Positions 45,499-54,059 of a stretch of DNA of 64,000 nt are shown here, piece after piece. The position numbers were made by a program, and so were the translations under genes. The notes beneath the pieces are model-generated. The model was not told the DNA's origin. It made no database searches and saw only the letters and a program-made list of their open reading frames with translations. The stretch's first letter is position 1; every line of letters starts with the position of its first letter. Origin of the DNA: Flavobacterium sp. TAB 87 (lineage in GTDB: Bacteria; Bacteroidota; Bacteroidia; Flavobacteriales; Flavobacteriaceae); the NCBI RefSeq assembly GCF_001529295.1, contig NZ_LLWK01000031.1, positions 1 through 64,000 on the forward strand, read 5' to 3'.

Positions 45499-47646
45499 TT
45501 ATAGTTCTTTCTCTCTTTCCCAAAAACGGTGTTTACCAAGCATTTTTATAAAATTTTGAGCTAAACTTTTGTCTCCTGCTTGATCTGAAAGTAGTATTCC
45601 TTCGTCCGCTTTTTTATCACTCGGTTTTGCATGAGTTCCATCGAGAACTGATGCTCCTTGACCTTCTGCAGCAATAAATTTGCAATGTTTAAAAGAATCG
45701 TTGATAAATTCTTTTACTTCATCCATGTTATTTAATTCTGATATTCCTTCGCCTGCTGGCACAAATACGCCATCAAATAAAACAGAAGCCGCAATTAAAT
45801 AACTTTGATCTACAGGAATCTCAGTTCCATCCGAACATACAATTGTACCTAAATGTGGCGCTACAATTTTAACTACTGCACCGGCCGCTTCTAGGCTCGC
45901 ACGCATGTTCATTATCGACTCCATAGCAACGCCGTCGGCACATAGAAAGGCAATTTGACGCGTTTCTATCGTATCAGACAATGTTTTGTTTTTCAACATA
46001 CTTAACGCATCCGAACTTTTAATTTTTTGCTCCACTTTAGTCGGTTCTTGGCTGTTATCCGTATCTGCTCCTACTCCGTGATTCATTGGCTTTTCTGGAG
46101 TTAGGGGCACTGACAATCCCAAACCTTTGGCTACTTTTGCGGCCAGACTTTTGTCAACCTGAGAAAGTAAACCAAGCATTCGCTCTCGTATCGCTACGGT
46201 TTCTACTTTACCCAATTCAAAACGCAAGGCTTTGATAATATGATTTTGTTCAACGGGAGTTTGACTGTTATAAAATAAAGTAGCTTGGCCAAAATGATCT
46301 GTAAAACTTGTGCTTCTAGCTCTCACTTTTTTAGCATCGATCCGCTCATTAAAACTACTAAAACCTCCTTCGTCTATTTTAGCTTGAAACGGGCAACCAC
46401 CACCCAAAGAGTTTGGATGATACGCAACGCGGCCTTTGCTTATTTCTTGTCGCATGTGACCGTCACGTTGATTGTTATGCGTCGGTGCAATGCTTCGGTT
46501 AATCGGAATTTCATGGAAATTTGGACTACCTAATCTAGATAATTGAGTATCGGTATAAGAGAATAGTCGTCCTTGCAGTAAAGGATCGTTTGTAAAATCG
46601 ATTCCCGGAACTACATGCCCAGGGTGAAAGGCCACTTGCTCTGTTTCTGCAAAAAAATTATCTGGATTTCTGTTTAAAACCATTTTACCAATTATGGTGA
46701 CGGGCACCAATTCTTCTGGAATTAGTTTGGTTGGATCCAGTAAATCAAAATCAAATTTATGTTCATCTGCCTCTGGAATTATTTGAACCCCAAGTTCCCA
46801 TTCAGGGAAGTTTCCGTTATCAATTGCTTCCCATAAATCTTGCTTGTGAAAGTCAGAATTTTTTCCTGAAATTTTCTGTGCTTCATCCCAAACTACAGCG
46901 TGTGTTCCTAATTTTGGTTTCCAGTGGAATTTGACAAAATGAGATTCATTGGCACTGTTGATAAAACGAAAGGTATGGACTCCAAAACCTTCCATCATTC
47001 GTAAACTTCTAGGAATAGCGCGATCACTCATTATCCACATAATCATGTGCATCGACTCTGGCATGAGCGAAATAAAATCCCAAAATGTATCGTGGGCCGA
47101 AGCGGCTTGCGGAATTTCATTATGAGGTTCCGCTTTTACGGCATGCACCAAGTCAGGAAATTTCATGGCATCTTGAATAAAGAAGACCGGCATATTATTT
47201 CCTACCAAGTCATAATTACCTTGTTGCGTATAAAATTTAATCGCAAAACCACGAACATCACGAGCCAAATCGGTCGAGCCACGCGAACCTGCCACTGTCG
47301 AAATTCGAATAAAAATGGGCGTTTTTACCGAAGTATCTGTAAGAAATTCTGCTTTGGTGTATTTTTCCATGGATTGATACAATTCAAAATAACCATGCGC
47401 TGCAGATCCTCGAGCGTGAACAATTCTTTCTGGAATGCGTTCGTGATCAAAATGAGTAATTTTTTCTCGAAGAATAAAGTCCTCCAGTAATGAAGATCCT
47501 CTTTCGCCAGATTTTAAAGAATTATTATCGTCATTAATTTTAACTCCCTGATTAGTCGTTAAAAATTGATCGGTACCATCAGACGTGTTTCTGTTTAAGT
47601 CCTGAATTTTTGCATCAGAACTGTCCTTCGGAATTTCATTTTTCAT
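45499..47646 (-). CDS. katE: large-subunit catalase (HPII type)
   Basis: At 715 residues it is a clade-2 large catalase. The catalytic His77 is in [12 protein letters not shown], the conserved [20 protein letters not shown] loop follows, and the haem-ligand Tyr is in [14 protein letters not shown] near residue 365. The C-terminal 150 residues form the flavodoxin-like domain typical of large catalases ([16 protein letters not shown], then [15 protein letters not shown]). It destroys hydrogen peroxide in the cytosol. Upstream lies a candidate promoter with an inverted repeat at 47689-47737. It neighbours ligD and ku, suggesting a stress-protection cluster. Confidence 0.96.
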   Translation of the reverse strand: MKNEIPKDSSDAKIQDLNRNTSDGTDQFLTTNQGVKINDDNNSLKSGERGSSLLEDFILREKITHFDHERIPERIVHARGSAAHGYFELYQSMEKYTKAEFLTDTSVKTPIFIRISTVAGSRGSTDLARDVRGFAIKFYTQQGNYDLVGNNMPVFFIQDAMKFPDLVHAVKAEPHNEIPQAASAHDTFWDFISLMPESMHMIMWIMSDRAIPRSLRMMEGFGVHTFRFINSANESHFVKFHWKPKLGTHAVVWDEAQKISGKNSDFHKQDLWEAIDNGNFPEWELGVQIIPEADEHKFDFDLLDPTKLIPEELVPVTIIGKMVLNRNPDNFFAETEQVAFHPGHVVPGIDFTNDPLLQGRLFSYTDTQLSRLGSPNFHEIPINRSIAPTHNNQRDGHMRQEISKGRVAYHPNSLGGGCPFQAKIDEGGFSSFNERIDAKKVRARSTSFTDHFGQATLFYNSQTPVEQNHIIKALRFELGKVETVAIRERMLGLLSQVDKSLAAKVAKGLGLSVPLTPEKPMNHGVGADTDNSQEPTKVEQKIKSSDALSMLKNKTLSDTIETRQIAFLCADGVAMESIMNMRASLEAAGAVVKIVAPHLGTIVCSDGTEIPVDQSYLIAASVLFDGVFVPAGEGISELNNMDEVKEFINDSFKHCKFIAAEGQGASVLDGTHAKPSDKKADEGILLSDQAGDKSLAQNFIKMLGKHRFWEREKEL

Positions 47647-47688
47647 TGTGATACTACTTTAAATTAAAAAAAATTTGATTTTACCACC

Positions 47689-47737
47689 CAAATTTAAAAA
47701 ATCACAACTGCTTTATTATTACACAATTACGGTGTAA
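47689..47737 (-). promoter_or_regulatory. katE promoter candidate with inverted repeat
   Basis: On the minus strand a TAAATTTG box (47696-47689) is preceded, 22 bases upstream, by TTACAC-N7-GTGTAA (47719-47737). The repeat could be a regulator site. No -33 TTG is clear. Confidence 0.35.
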
Positions 47738-47833
47738 ATTTCATTTTTTTCCATATCTACAACTATCGTTCTTTTTCAATTAAACTATTATAAATAAAGT
47801 ACATCCTATTTTGAAAGGAGAATTTAATAAAAA

Positions 47834-47864
47834 ACCCGTAATGCATACACATTACAGGTTTTAT
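47834..47864. terminator. imperfect hairpin, possible terminator
   Basis: AAAACC and GTAATG pair with CATTAC and GGTTTT around a short loop with one C-A mismatch, followed by T and A residues. It lies between katE and the left end of the insertion sequence. Its direction is unclear. Confidence 0.4.
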
Positions 47865-47915
47865 AATTAATAAAATGTCCCGTCCTGAAATAGCGATACA
47901 CAAAAATGTATCCCT

Positions 47916-48350
47916 ATGGAAAACCTAGAAGTAAGTCGCTATTTAAAGCGAACCCAAAAAGACTATTCAATGTCTTTTAAATTACAAATTGTTCAAGAAA
48001 TTGAACAAGGACAACTCACAGCTACAGAGGCTACAAAGAAATATGGGATTCAATGTAGAAAAACCATTGTTAATTGGCGTAGAAAATTTGGTAACTTTGA
48101 TTGGGAAAATCAGACACCTTTGAATATGCCCAAATCACCCGAACACAAGATAATGGAACTTGAGGCTCAAGTCAAATTATTAGAAAAACAGAAAGCCCTT
48201 CTAGAGCGACAAGCTTATGTAGCCGACAAGAAAGCTATCATTTTTGATATGATGATTGATATTGCAGAAAAAGAATATCAAATTGACATACGAAAAAACT
48301 CATCACCCGAACAATCAATCATTTTAAAGAACAACAAAATCAAACAGTAA
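47916..48350 (+). CDS. IS3-family transposase OrfA (DNA-binding)
   Basis: The 144 residues have an N-terminal helix-turn-helix (YSMSFKLQIVQEIEQGQLTA, then YGIQCRKTIVNWRRKFG) and a C-terminal leucine-zipper-like coiled coil (MELEAQVKLLEKQKALLER), the OrfA layout. It binds the element's ends. A slippery heptamer T-TTA-AAG at 48323-48329, nine codons from its stop, could allow a -1 shift to make the OrfAB fusion. Confidence 0.92.
   Translation: MENLEVSRYLKRTQKDYSMSFKLQIVQEIEQGQLTATEATKKYGIQCRKTIVNWRRKFGNFDWENQTPLNMPKSPEHKIMELEAQVKLLEKQKALLERQAYVADKKAIIFDMMIDIAEKEYQIDIRKNSSPEQSIILKNNKIKQ
48323..48329 (+). promoter_or_regulatory. candidate -1 frameshift heptamer TTTAAAG
   Basis: The heptamer has the form X XXY YYZ in the OrfA frame (ATT TTA AAG). 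After a -1 slip the frame stays open through the OrfB ATG at 48350, giving an OrfAB fusion. Confidence 0.6.
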
Positions 48351-49204
48351 TGTTTGCCTGTACTTTGTTTGGGGTAGATAGACAGGTTTATTATCGGAAA
48401 ATAAAAAGAAGAACAGTTAGACAATCTAATGCTATAAAAGTGGTTTCTATGGTTTTAGAAATCAGACAAACTATGCCTAGAATTGGGAGTAAAAAGTTAT
48501 ATTTTCTTTTAAATAACGAATTAAAAGAACTAAAAATAGGTAGGGATAAGTTTATTAACATGCTTAGAGCCAATCATTTATTAATAGCACCTAAACGTTC
48601 CTATCATATAACAACGAACTCTCATCATCGATTCAGGAAACATCAAAACCAAATTCTAGATTTACAAATACAGCGGCCAGAACAAGTCTGGGTATCGGAC
48701 ATCACATATATTGGAAAAAGAGACAATCCATATTATTTAAGCCTAGTAACTGATGCATATTCAAAAAAAATAATGGGCTTTAATGTGGCTGATAATATGA
48801 ACACAAAAAGCACTTTGGTTGCTTTAGAAAATGCAGTAAAGCACAGAAAAGACAAGGACTTATCATTAATACATCATTCAGATAGAGGTTTACAATATTG
48901 TGCTATTGAATATCAAAAACTACTCAACAAAAGTGAAATAAAATGTAGTATGACACAAAATTCAGATCCTTACGAAAATGCTGTGGCAGAAAGAATAAAT
49001 GGTATTTTAAAGCAAGAATTTAATATTGATAAACACAACCAAAGCTTGCCTATAATAAAAGAAGTTGTTGAAATTTACAACAATAAAAGACCCCATTATT
49101 CTAATTTTATGCTTACGCCTAATCAAATGCATGTGCAAAATCAAATTAAAATGAGAACTTATAAAACCAAAAACAGTAGTAAGCTTTTGCTCACTACTGT
49201 TTAA
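48350..49204 (+). CDS. IS3-family transposase OrfB (DDE integrase core)
   Basis: The 284 residues contain an HTH_21-like N-terminus (MPRIGSKKLYFLLN) and the rve integrase core: Asp in WVSDITYIG, Asp in HHSDRGLQY and Glu in NAVAERINGILKQEF, followed by YNNKRPHYS. The DDE triad is complete and the gene is intact. Its ATG overlaps the OrfA stop by one base. Confidence 0.95.
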   Translation: MFACTLFGVDRQVYYRKIKRRTVRQSNAIKVVSMVLEIRQTMPRIGSKKLYFLLNNELKELKIGRDKFINMLRANHLLIAPKRSYHITTNSHHRFRKHQNQILDLQIQRPEQVWVSDITYIGKRDNPYYLSLVTDAYSKKIMGFNVADNMNTKSTLVALENAVKHRKDKDLSLIHHSDRGLQYCAIEYQKLLNKSEIKCSMTQNSDPYENAVAERINGILKQEFNIDKHNQSLPIIKEVVEIYNNKRPHYSNFMLTPNQMHVQNQIKMRTYKTKNSSKLLLTTV

Positions 49205-49302
49205 TAATTTGTATATTTATTTTATTAATCCTGTATCGTTTTTTTAGGACTAGACAAAAGAATACAAATTTATACTCTAATTTAAAACTTTATCCTCTCA
49301 AT

Positions 49303-49503
49303 TTATGGTTGAATCACCGTTGTTGCCGTATCAATAATAGTACTGTCTTGCACTACGTAAATACTATCTGCATCACTTTCTGATGAGTTAATATCATAAT
49401 CAGTAGTTGTTGTTGGTTCAACTGTATCTTTATCTTTGCAAGAAACAATAGTACCCATCGCCAACGCTAATACTCCAATTTTTATTTTAAGTACTGTTTT
49501 CAT
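49303..49503 (-). CDS. small lipoprotein
   Basis: The 66 residues have a lipoprotein signal (MGTIVSC, Cys22) and a short acidic Thr/Ser-rich tail (TTTTDYDINSSESDADSIY). No domain is recognised. It lies between the insertion sequence and the PAS-kinase-like gene on the same strand as the latter. A TAAATTTG box at 49532-49539 on the minus strand could be its own promoter. Confidence 0.75.
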   Translation of the reverse strand: MKTVLKIKIGVLALAMGTIVSCKDKDTVEPTTTTDYDINSSESDADSIYVVQDSTIIDTATTVIQP

Positions 49504-49531
49504 AATAATTAATTTTAAGTTATTTACTTTT

Positions 49532-49539
49532 CAAATTTA
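49532..49539 (-). promoter_or_regulatory. -7 promoter box TAAATTTG
   Basis: A TAnnTTTG match on the minus strand lies about 30 bases upstream of the small lipoprotein ATG. No -33 element is at the right distance. Confidence 0.4.
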
Positions 49540-49655
49540 CGCGTTGACTACAAAAATATTTTATATGTTTTTTTAAATATCTTATACAATACCTCCATAA
49601 TCTAGATTGTATGAAATTTAAGTCAGTAAATAGCAATGATTTGAATATAGTTTGA

Positions 49656-52091
49656 TTACTTGAATAACGAATTTCTATTGTCAATTGCTGTCGAAACATC
49701 AATATTGAGTTTAGTACTCTTTCGTTTCTGTTGGTAATTTCGATTGAGTTCGTGAATAAATTTGTCCATTTCTAATGCAATAAGGTTCAACTTAGTAGAA
49801 GAATCTTTGAGTTCATTCGGATTAAAATAATTTTCCATAAGTAATTTAGTCATACCGATCATAGAACAAAGCGGCCTGCGAATGACATGACCGATATCGA
49901 ATATAATTTGTTCGATAGACGTGATATAATCAACCAGATCAGTAATATCGCTTGTTGCACCATACCAAATGATTTTGCCGTTTACATCTTTTTCAGGAAT
50001 TGCCTGCAGCCATCGCCACCTACTATGACCATTTACCACTAACCTAAACTGTATACTAATTGCTGCTTGCGTATGAAAGGCGTCTTTCATCGTATTGTCA
50101 AACTTAACTCTATCATCGTCGTGTATTAAATTTATAAGTTTTTCAGGAGCTTTTAAAAGTTCGTGGGTTTCAAACGGATGGTTAAAAAGATCTGTTCCTT
50201 TATTATTAAAAATCATGATACAATTACCACTTTCTTCGATTTCAAACATATAGGTATTGCCAGGAACTTGACTGGTGATTTTTCTCATCAGTTGTTCACT
50301 TTCCCTAATTTTTTGTTCTGATTTGACGCGGTCTGAAATATCAATATGAGTTCCGAGCGTAATACTGGTAACGTTGCCGTTACTGTCTTTAAGTTTTTTG
50401 GCACGCGACCAAATCCAAACCCATTTCCCGTTTTCATGCTTTAATCTAAAAATATTTTCGTAAAAACCAGTTGAATCACCTTTAATAAAATCCTCAAAAG
50501 TCTGTACTGCCTTTTCCTTATCTTCAGGATGCAATTTATCAATCCAATCTGTATTAATTCCTTGCGGCAACGTCATATCAGGTCGATCGATACCGAGTAA
50601 AGAAAAATATTGTTTGCTATACCAAACTTGATTATTCTCAAAATTGTATTCCCAAGCACCAGTATTTGAAACGTTAATGATCGATTTATAACGTTCTTGA
50701 CTAATTCTAAAATTCTCTAATACCTCTTTTAATTCGGTGATATTATGATTGATGCAAATGTATTTACATACTTTTCCTTCTTGGTTTGAAATAGGAACTA
50801 TTGTAGAATCAATCCAGTAAAAACTTCCATCTTTTGCTTTGTTTCTAAATTCTCCTCTAAAGATTTCCCCTTTTCTTATTGTATCCTTTACTTCCTGAAA
50901 CTTTTTGGTGGAATGAAAATCAGTTGATAACATTTTGTAGTTCTTACCAATTAGCTCTGAACAATTGTACTTACTAATTCTAGCAAAATTTTCGTTCACA
51001 TAAGAAAAATCGCCACCAACTTCTGTAACGCATACCATAGAAGCGCTATCGAGCGCTTTTTTATAATCATTAAGCTCCGTCGTACACTCTTTATGTTTGG
51101 CATAGACCGTAAGCATAGCTAGTAATTCGTTTAAAAACAACTCTTCTTCTTCTAAAAGTGACTCTTCGTCAAGTTCTTGTCTTGGTTTTAAATAGTCTAT
51201 CTCGATACGAATTGCAACACCCTTTACTGACTCTACCTCGGCATGAACAGCATGGTTCGATGATCGGAAATTGGAGGTTTTGTAGCATGCTTTTCCAATG
51301 TTCAGTTGTGCCGCAATTTTATGTGGATGCTGGTAGGATTGAGCTATAGTATCTATCACTTGTTGGTAAACGATCGGAGAAGAAAACTCGTCTTTGTGCA
51401 AAATACGACTCACTGCATAAAGTGTTTCTGCGCGTTTAACTTTAGTTTGCAGTTCGGCAATAGCTACTTCTTTTACTTTTAACTCTTGCGCGAATCCCGT
51501 AATTTTCTGTTGAAGAATACTGTCGCTACTATTTTTATCCTGACTTTTATAATACCACAGTATAAAAATAGTACTGAGTATAATTGTAAACTCAATCCAT
51601 CCAACGAGAGGATAATTTAAAACAATTGGAGAAGCGAAATAAGTAAAGCTGTCTAAATAAGGTTTTGTAAAGCTTGAAATTAAAACTAGAACTAATAATG
51701 TTATTCCGCCTTTCCATCCCAATAAAAATAATGCAGTTAAAACCACACTTATCTGTATGAATAAATTTGGAGCTATAGATACACCGATTAAATAGCCGGA
51801 AAAAGCAATAAAGAGCCACAATGCGATAGAAAGAGACCAGTTGGCTAGTCGTAATTTACCTAAGCTTATTAAAACAAATAGAAAGGTCGAGACAATGACC
51901 AAAAAACTTAGAAAGGTGACCCATCTTAACCATAGATCAGGAAATAAGTAAAACCCTCTAACAAAAAAAGAGACAAATAAAACCAACCAAACTATGAGTA
52001 CTGTTTTGGTTGCATACTTTTTAGTACTGCTGAAACTAGAATAGTCAAATAATTTAAGCCCGCCTTTTGTACCTTTTCTCTCCTCCTGCAT
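49656..52091 (-). CDS. membrane multi-PAS sensor protein with histidine-kinase dimerisation helix but no ATPase domain
   Basis: The 811 residues show six or so membrane helices (about 25-180), a coiled coil, a GAF-like region (about 230-345), three PAS/PAC domains (about 350-475, 480-600, 605-725; for example WSRAKKLKDSNGNVTSITLGTHIDISDR) and a terminal segment IIFDIGHVIRRPLCSMIGMTKLL (about 735-755). The last resembles the H-box helix of Flavobacterium histidine kinases with His in GHVIRRPL. The HATPase domain that should follow is absent, and the protein ends about 60 residues later. It could be phosphorylated by another kinase, act as a pseudokinase or be truncated. It is not adjacent to a regulator. 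Confidence 0.85.
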   Translation of the reverse strand: MQEERKGTKGGLKLFDYSSFSSTKKYATKTVLIVWLVLFVSFFVRGFYLFPDLWLRWVTFLSFLVIVSTFLFVLISLGKLRLANWSLSIALWLFIAFSGYLIGVSIAPNLFIQISVVLTALFLLGWKGGITLLVLVLISSFTKPYLDSFTYFASPIVLNYPLVGWIEFTIILSTIFILWYYKSQDKNSSDSILQQKITGFAQELKVKEVAIAELQTKVKRAETLYAVSRILHKDEFSSPIVYQQVIDTIAQSYQHPHKIAAQLNIGKACYKTSNFRSSNHAVHAEVESVKGVAIRIEIDYLKPRQELDEESLLEEEELFLNELLAMLTVYAKHKECTTELNDYKKALDSASMVCVTEVGGDFSYVNENFARISKYNCSELIGKNYKMLSTDFHSTKKFQEVKDTIRKGEIFRGEFRNKAKDGSFYWIDSTIVPISNQEGKVCKYICINHNITELKEVLENFRISQERYKSIINVSNTGAWEYNFENNQVWYSKQYFSLLGIDRPDMTLPQGINTDWIDKLHPEDKEKAVQTFEDFIKGDSTGFYENIFRLKHENGKWVWIWSRAKKLKDSNGNVTSITLGTHIDISDRVKSEQKIRESEQLMRKITSQVPGNTYMFEIEESGNCIMIFNNKGTDLFNHPFETHELLKAPEKLINLIHDDDRVKFDNTMKDAFHTQAAISIQFRLVVNGHSRWRWLQAIPEKDVNGKIIWYGATSDITDLVDYITSIEQIIFDIGHVIRRPLCSMIGMTKLLMENYFNPNELKDSSTKLNLIALEMDKFIHELNRNYQQKRKSTKLNIDVSTAIDNRNSLFK

Positions 52092-52525
52092 TAGTTAAAA
52101 TTTAGTAATTAATTTTTACTGTATGTTTTGTTGGCACATAAATACTTTCAGTAAAAAACGATAATATCTTGAATGAAACACAGAAAGTCTGATTTTCTTA
52201 TAAAATTTGATAGCTCATATAATTACGAGATTAGTAAATATACAAAAATATTTAAAAAACTCAGATATCGGAAAACGAAAAAATAGCTATAAAAATGATA
52301 AAACTATATTCTTTTATACTAAAACTTAAATTTTAATAAATCCTGAACCTAAAAACGTATAAATAAATAATTACATAAAATGCACTATTTCATTTAAGCT
52401 AGTATTTGATTTAATGCAAAAACCTTTAGCAAGTACGCTAAAGGTTTTTTTAATTTTTGTTTTAAAATAAAATATAGAAGTCGCTTAGTATAAATATATA
52501 TATATTTTATATTATATTAGTGATT
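52092..52525. other. 434-base intergenic region
   Basis: It contains the terminator of the upstream surface-protein operon (52418-52450) and a TATTTTTG match on the minus strand (52243-52250) that could be the promoter of the PAS gene. No reading frame is supported. Confidence 0.55.
52418..52450 (-). terminator. rho-independent terminator
   Basis: AAAAACCTTTAGC (52418-52430) pairs with GCTAAAGGTTTTT (52437-52449), a 13-bp stem with T runs in both directions. It lies just after the end of the gene at 52526 on the minus strand. Confidence 0.9.
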
Positions 52526-54013
52526 TTATTTGAGTGAAAGATTATAAGAAACAAGGTTTACACCATTACTCCCATTTAATCTTTGGGCATATAATTCTAC
52601 TGATTCACCAGCAGCTAGAACGATCGTTCCCGTGACCGTTATGTTACTTATTATACTACCAGTTTTTGTATCGGTATATGTTTCCGTTTCCGGAAGTGCT
52701 GTAACCATTGTTCCGTTTATTCTAACAAAATAGAAGATTGTATCGCTATTTGTTGAACCTGTTCCTTCAAAAGATATGGTGCAAGTTGCTTGAAAAGCCC
52801 TAGGTTTTTTACCTTCGTAAGTCAATCGTCCTGTAGTAGACGTAAATCTAAATAAATTCTTGGGTTGGGTGGTTGGAGTATTAACTTTGACTCCTGAACC
52901 ACTATTAGTTGGGATGAAATCTCTATTGTTTTTATAGATGGTACCTGTTGCTGCTGCATCACCTTCACGTGGTATACCAGGAGAATCTACGTACCAATCA
53001 TTTGTAAAGTTATAATTTGGATAACTTTCTAAAGTATAGCCTTTCACATATTTACCCGATGTAGGCGTTCCTGAAAAATTTACATTTGACATTACCGCAT
53101 TTCCAGTAATGTCTGGATTGCTAGAAACATCTAATCCGACGTACGTGCCGTTTACCTCGCTAAATCCACCCTGCTTTTGAAAGGAATCAAATGTTCCTTC
53201 AAGTTTTTCAAAAGTTCCTTGATTGTTAGCAAACCATCCTTGATTTTCCAATAACAATTTTCCAATATCTTTATATACAATACCATCATTATTATTTACA
53301 TACTGAACAATCGTGGAAAAAACCAGACCGAAATTCTCTAGCGACCCAACTGATCCGGAATTGACCACTATCATATCTCTAAATATTAAGTTCTGAATAT
53401 TGACTCCAGATCCTACGCCAACGATATCAAAGATTTTTCCTGGTGCCGAAACAGTTAGCAATTTTATATAACCGCCTGTACTACCAACAAATAGATTTCC
53501 GCTAGCCCTTATCAATTTATCCTCGCCTGAATCCAGTCCAACAATAGATGCATTGTTTAATTCGATAGGAAAATTAAGATTGATAGTCCCATTTATTTCA
53601 TAAAGTGATTTTTCATTTAATTTATAAACTGATCCACCTCCAGCAGCAAGTTCAGCTGCTAGAACAACTGATAAATTATCTGTACTTTTTATTCTTTTAA
53701 AATTAGTTCTACCATTTACTGAACTATTAACTGGAACCCACGACGATGTTGGAGCTTCGACATAATAGTAAAAAGATCTTAAATCGGTATCGTACACTAT
53801 AAGACCATTGGCTGGTGTTACTATAGCTGTACGCTGAGCAGTTGTCATTCTAGGAGTTAACATTCCTTTTTCTGTAGAAGATACATCTAAAATAGAACTA
53901 GCGTCTGGTGTCGTAGTTCCAATTCCTATTTGCGCATGTACTACTATAGAAATCATTAAGCAAATAAATAATAAGAATTTCTTATGATTTTGGAGAGTAA
54001 TTTTATGTATCAT
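52526..54013 (-). CDS. exported surface/adhesin-like protein of unknown function
   Basis: The 495 residues start with a signal peptide (ends VVHAQ near residue 27) and the Bacteroidota surface-protein opening IGIGTTTPDASSILDVSSTEKG, then PRMTTAQRTAI. The middle is a right-handed-beta-helix-like series of Gly/Asn-rich turns (for example LNNASIVGLDSGEDKLI). The last 130 residues look like a beta-sandwich. No catalytic motif is seen and there is no T9SS tail. It is the third gene of an operon with the T9SS protein at 54060. Adhesion or matrix binding is a guess from composition. Confidence 0.65.
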   Translation of the reverse strand: MIHKITLQNHKKFLLFICLMISIVVHAQIGIGTTTPDASSILDVSSTEKGMLTPRMTTAQRTAIVTPANGLIVYDTDLRSFYYYVEAPTSSWVPVNSSVNGRTNFKRIKSTDNLSVVLAAELAAGGGSVYKLNEKSLYEINGTINLNFPIELNNASIVGLDSGEDKLIRASGNLFVGSTGGYIKLLTVSAPGKIFDIVGVGSGVNIQNLIFRDMIVVNSGSVGSLENFGLVFSTIVQYVNNNDGIVYKDIGKLLLENQGWFANNQGTFEKLEGTFDSFQKQGGFSEVNGTYVGLDVSSNPDITGNAVMSNVNFSGTPTSGKYVKGYTLESYPNYNFTNDWYVDSPGIPREGDAAATGTIYKNNRDFIPTNSGSGVKVNTPTTQPKNLFRFTSTTGRLTYEGKKPRAFQATCTISFEGTGSTNSDTIFYFVRINGTMVTALPETETYTDTKTGSIISNITVTGTIVLAAGESVELYAQRLNGSNGVNLVSYNLSLK

Positions 54014-54059
54014 AGTTTATATTAGTGTTAAGGGTTATTAATTTTGGAATGGCTGCTAA

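Larger units (their letters stand above)
47876..49256 (+). mobile_element. IS3-family insertion sequence
   Basis: The ends match as imperfect inverted repeats: TGTCCCGTCCTGAAATAGCG at 47876 and, read in reverse, TGTCTAGTCCTAAAAAAACG at 49256, continuing to CGATACA on both sides (five mismatches in 25). The 1381-bp element encodes OrfA and OrfB. The bases AAA occur on both flanks and may be a 3-bp target duplication, but the region is A-rich. The element appears intact. Confidence 0.9.

Noticed and set aside
47047-47490. 147-residue open frame antisense to the catalase
   Set aside because: It is the shadow of a well-supported gene, rich in Arg, Cys and Phe with no recognisable motif.
49656-52091. 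A frameshift hiding the missing ATPase domain of the PAS sensor
   Set aside because: The next 150 bases downstream do not continue with N-box or G-box sequence in any frame I could read. The small lipoprotein gene follows instead.
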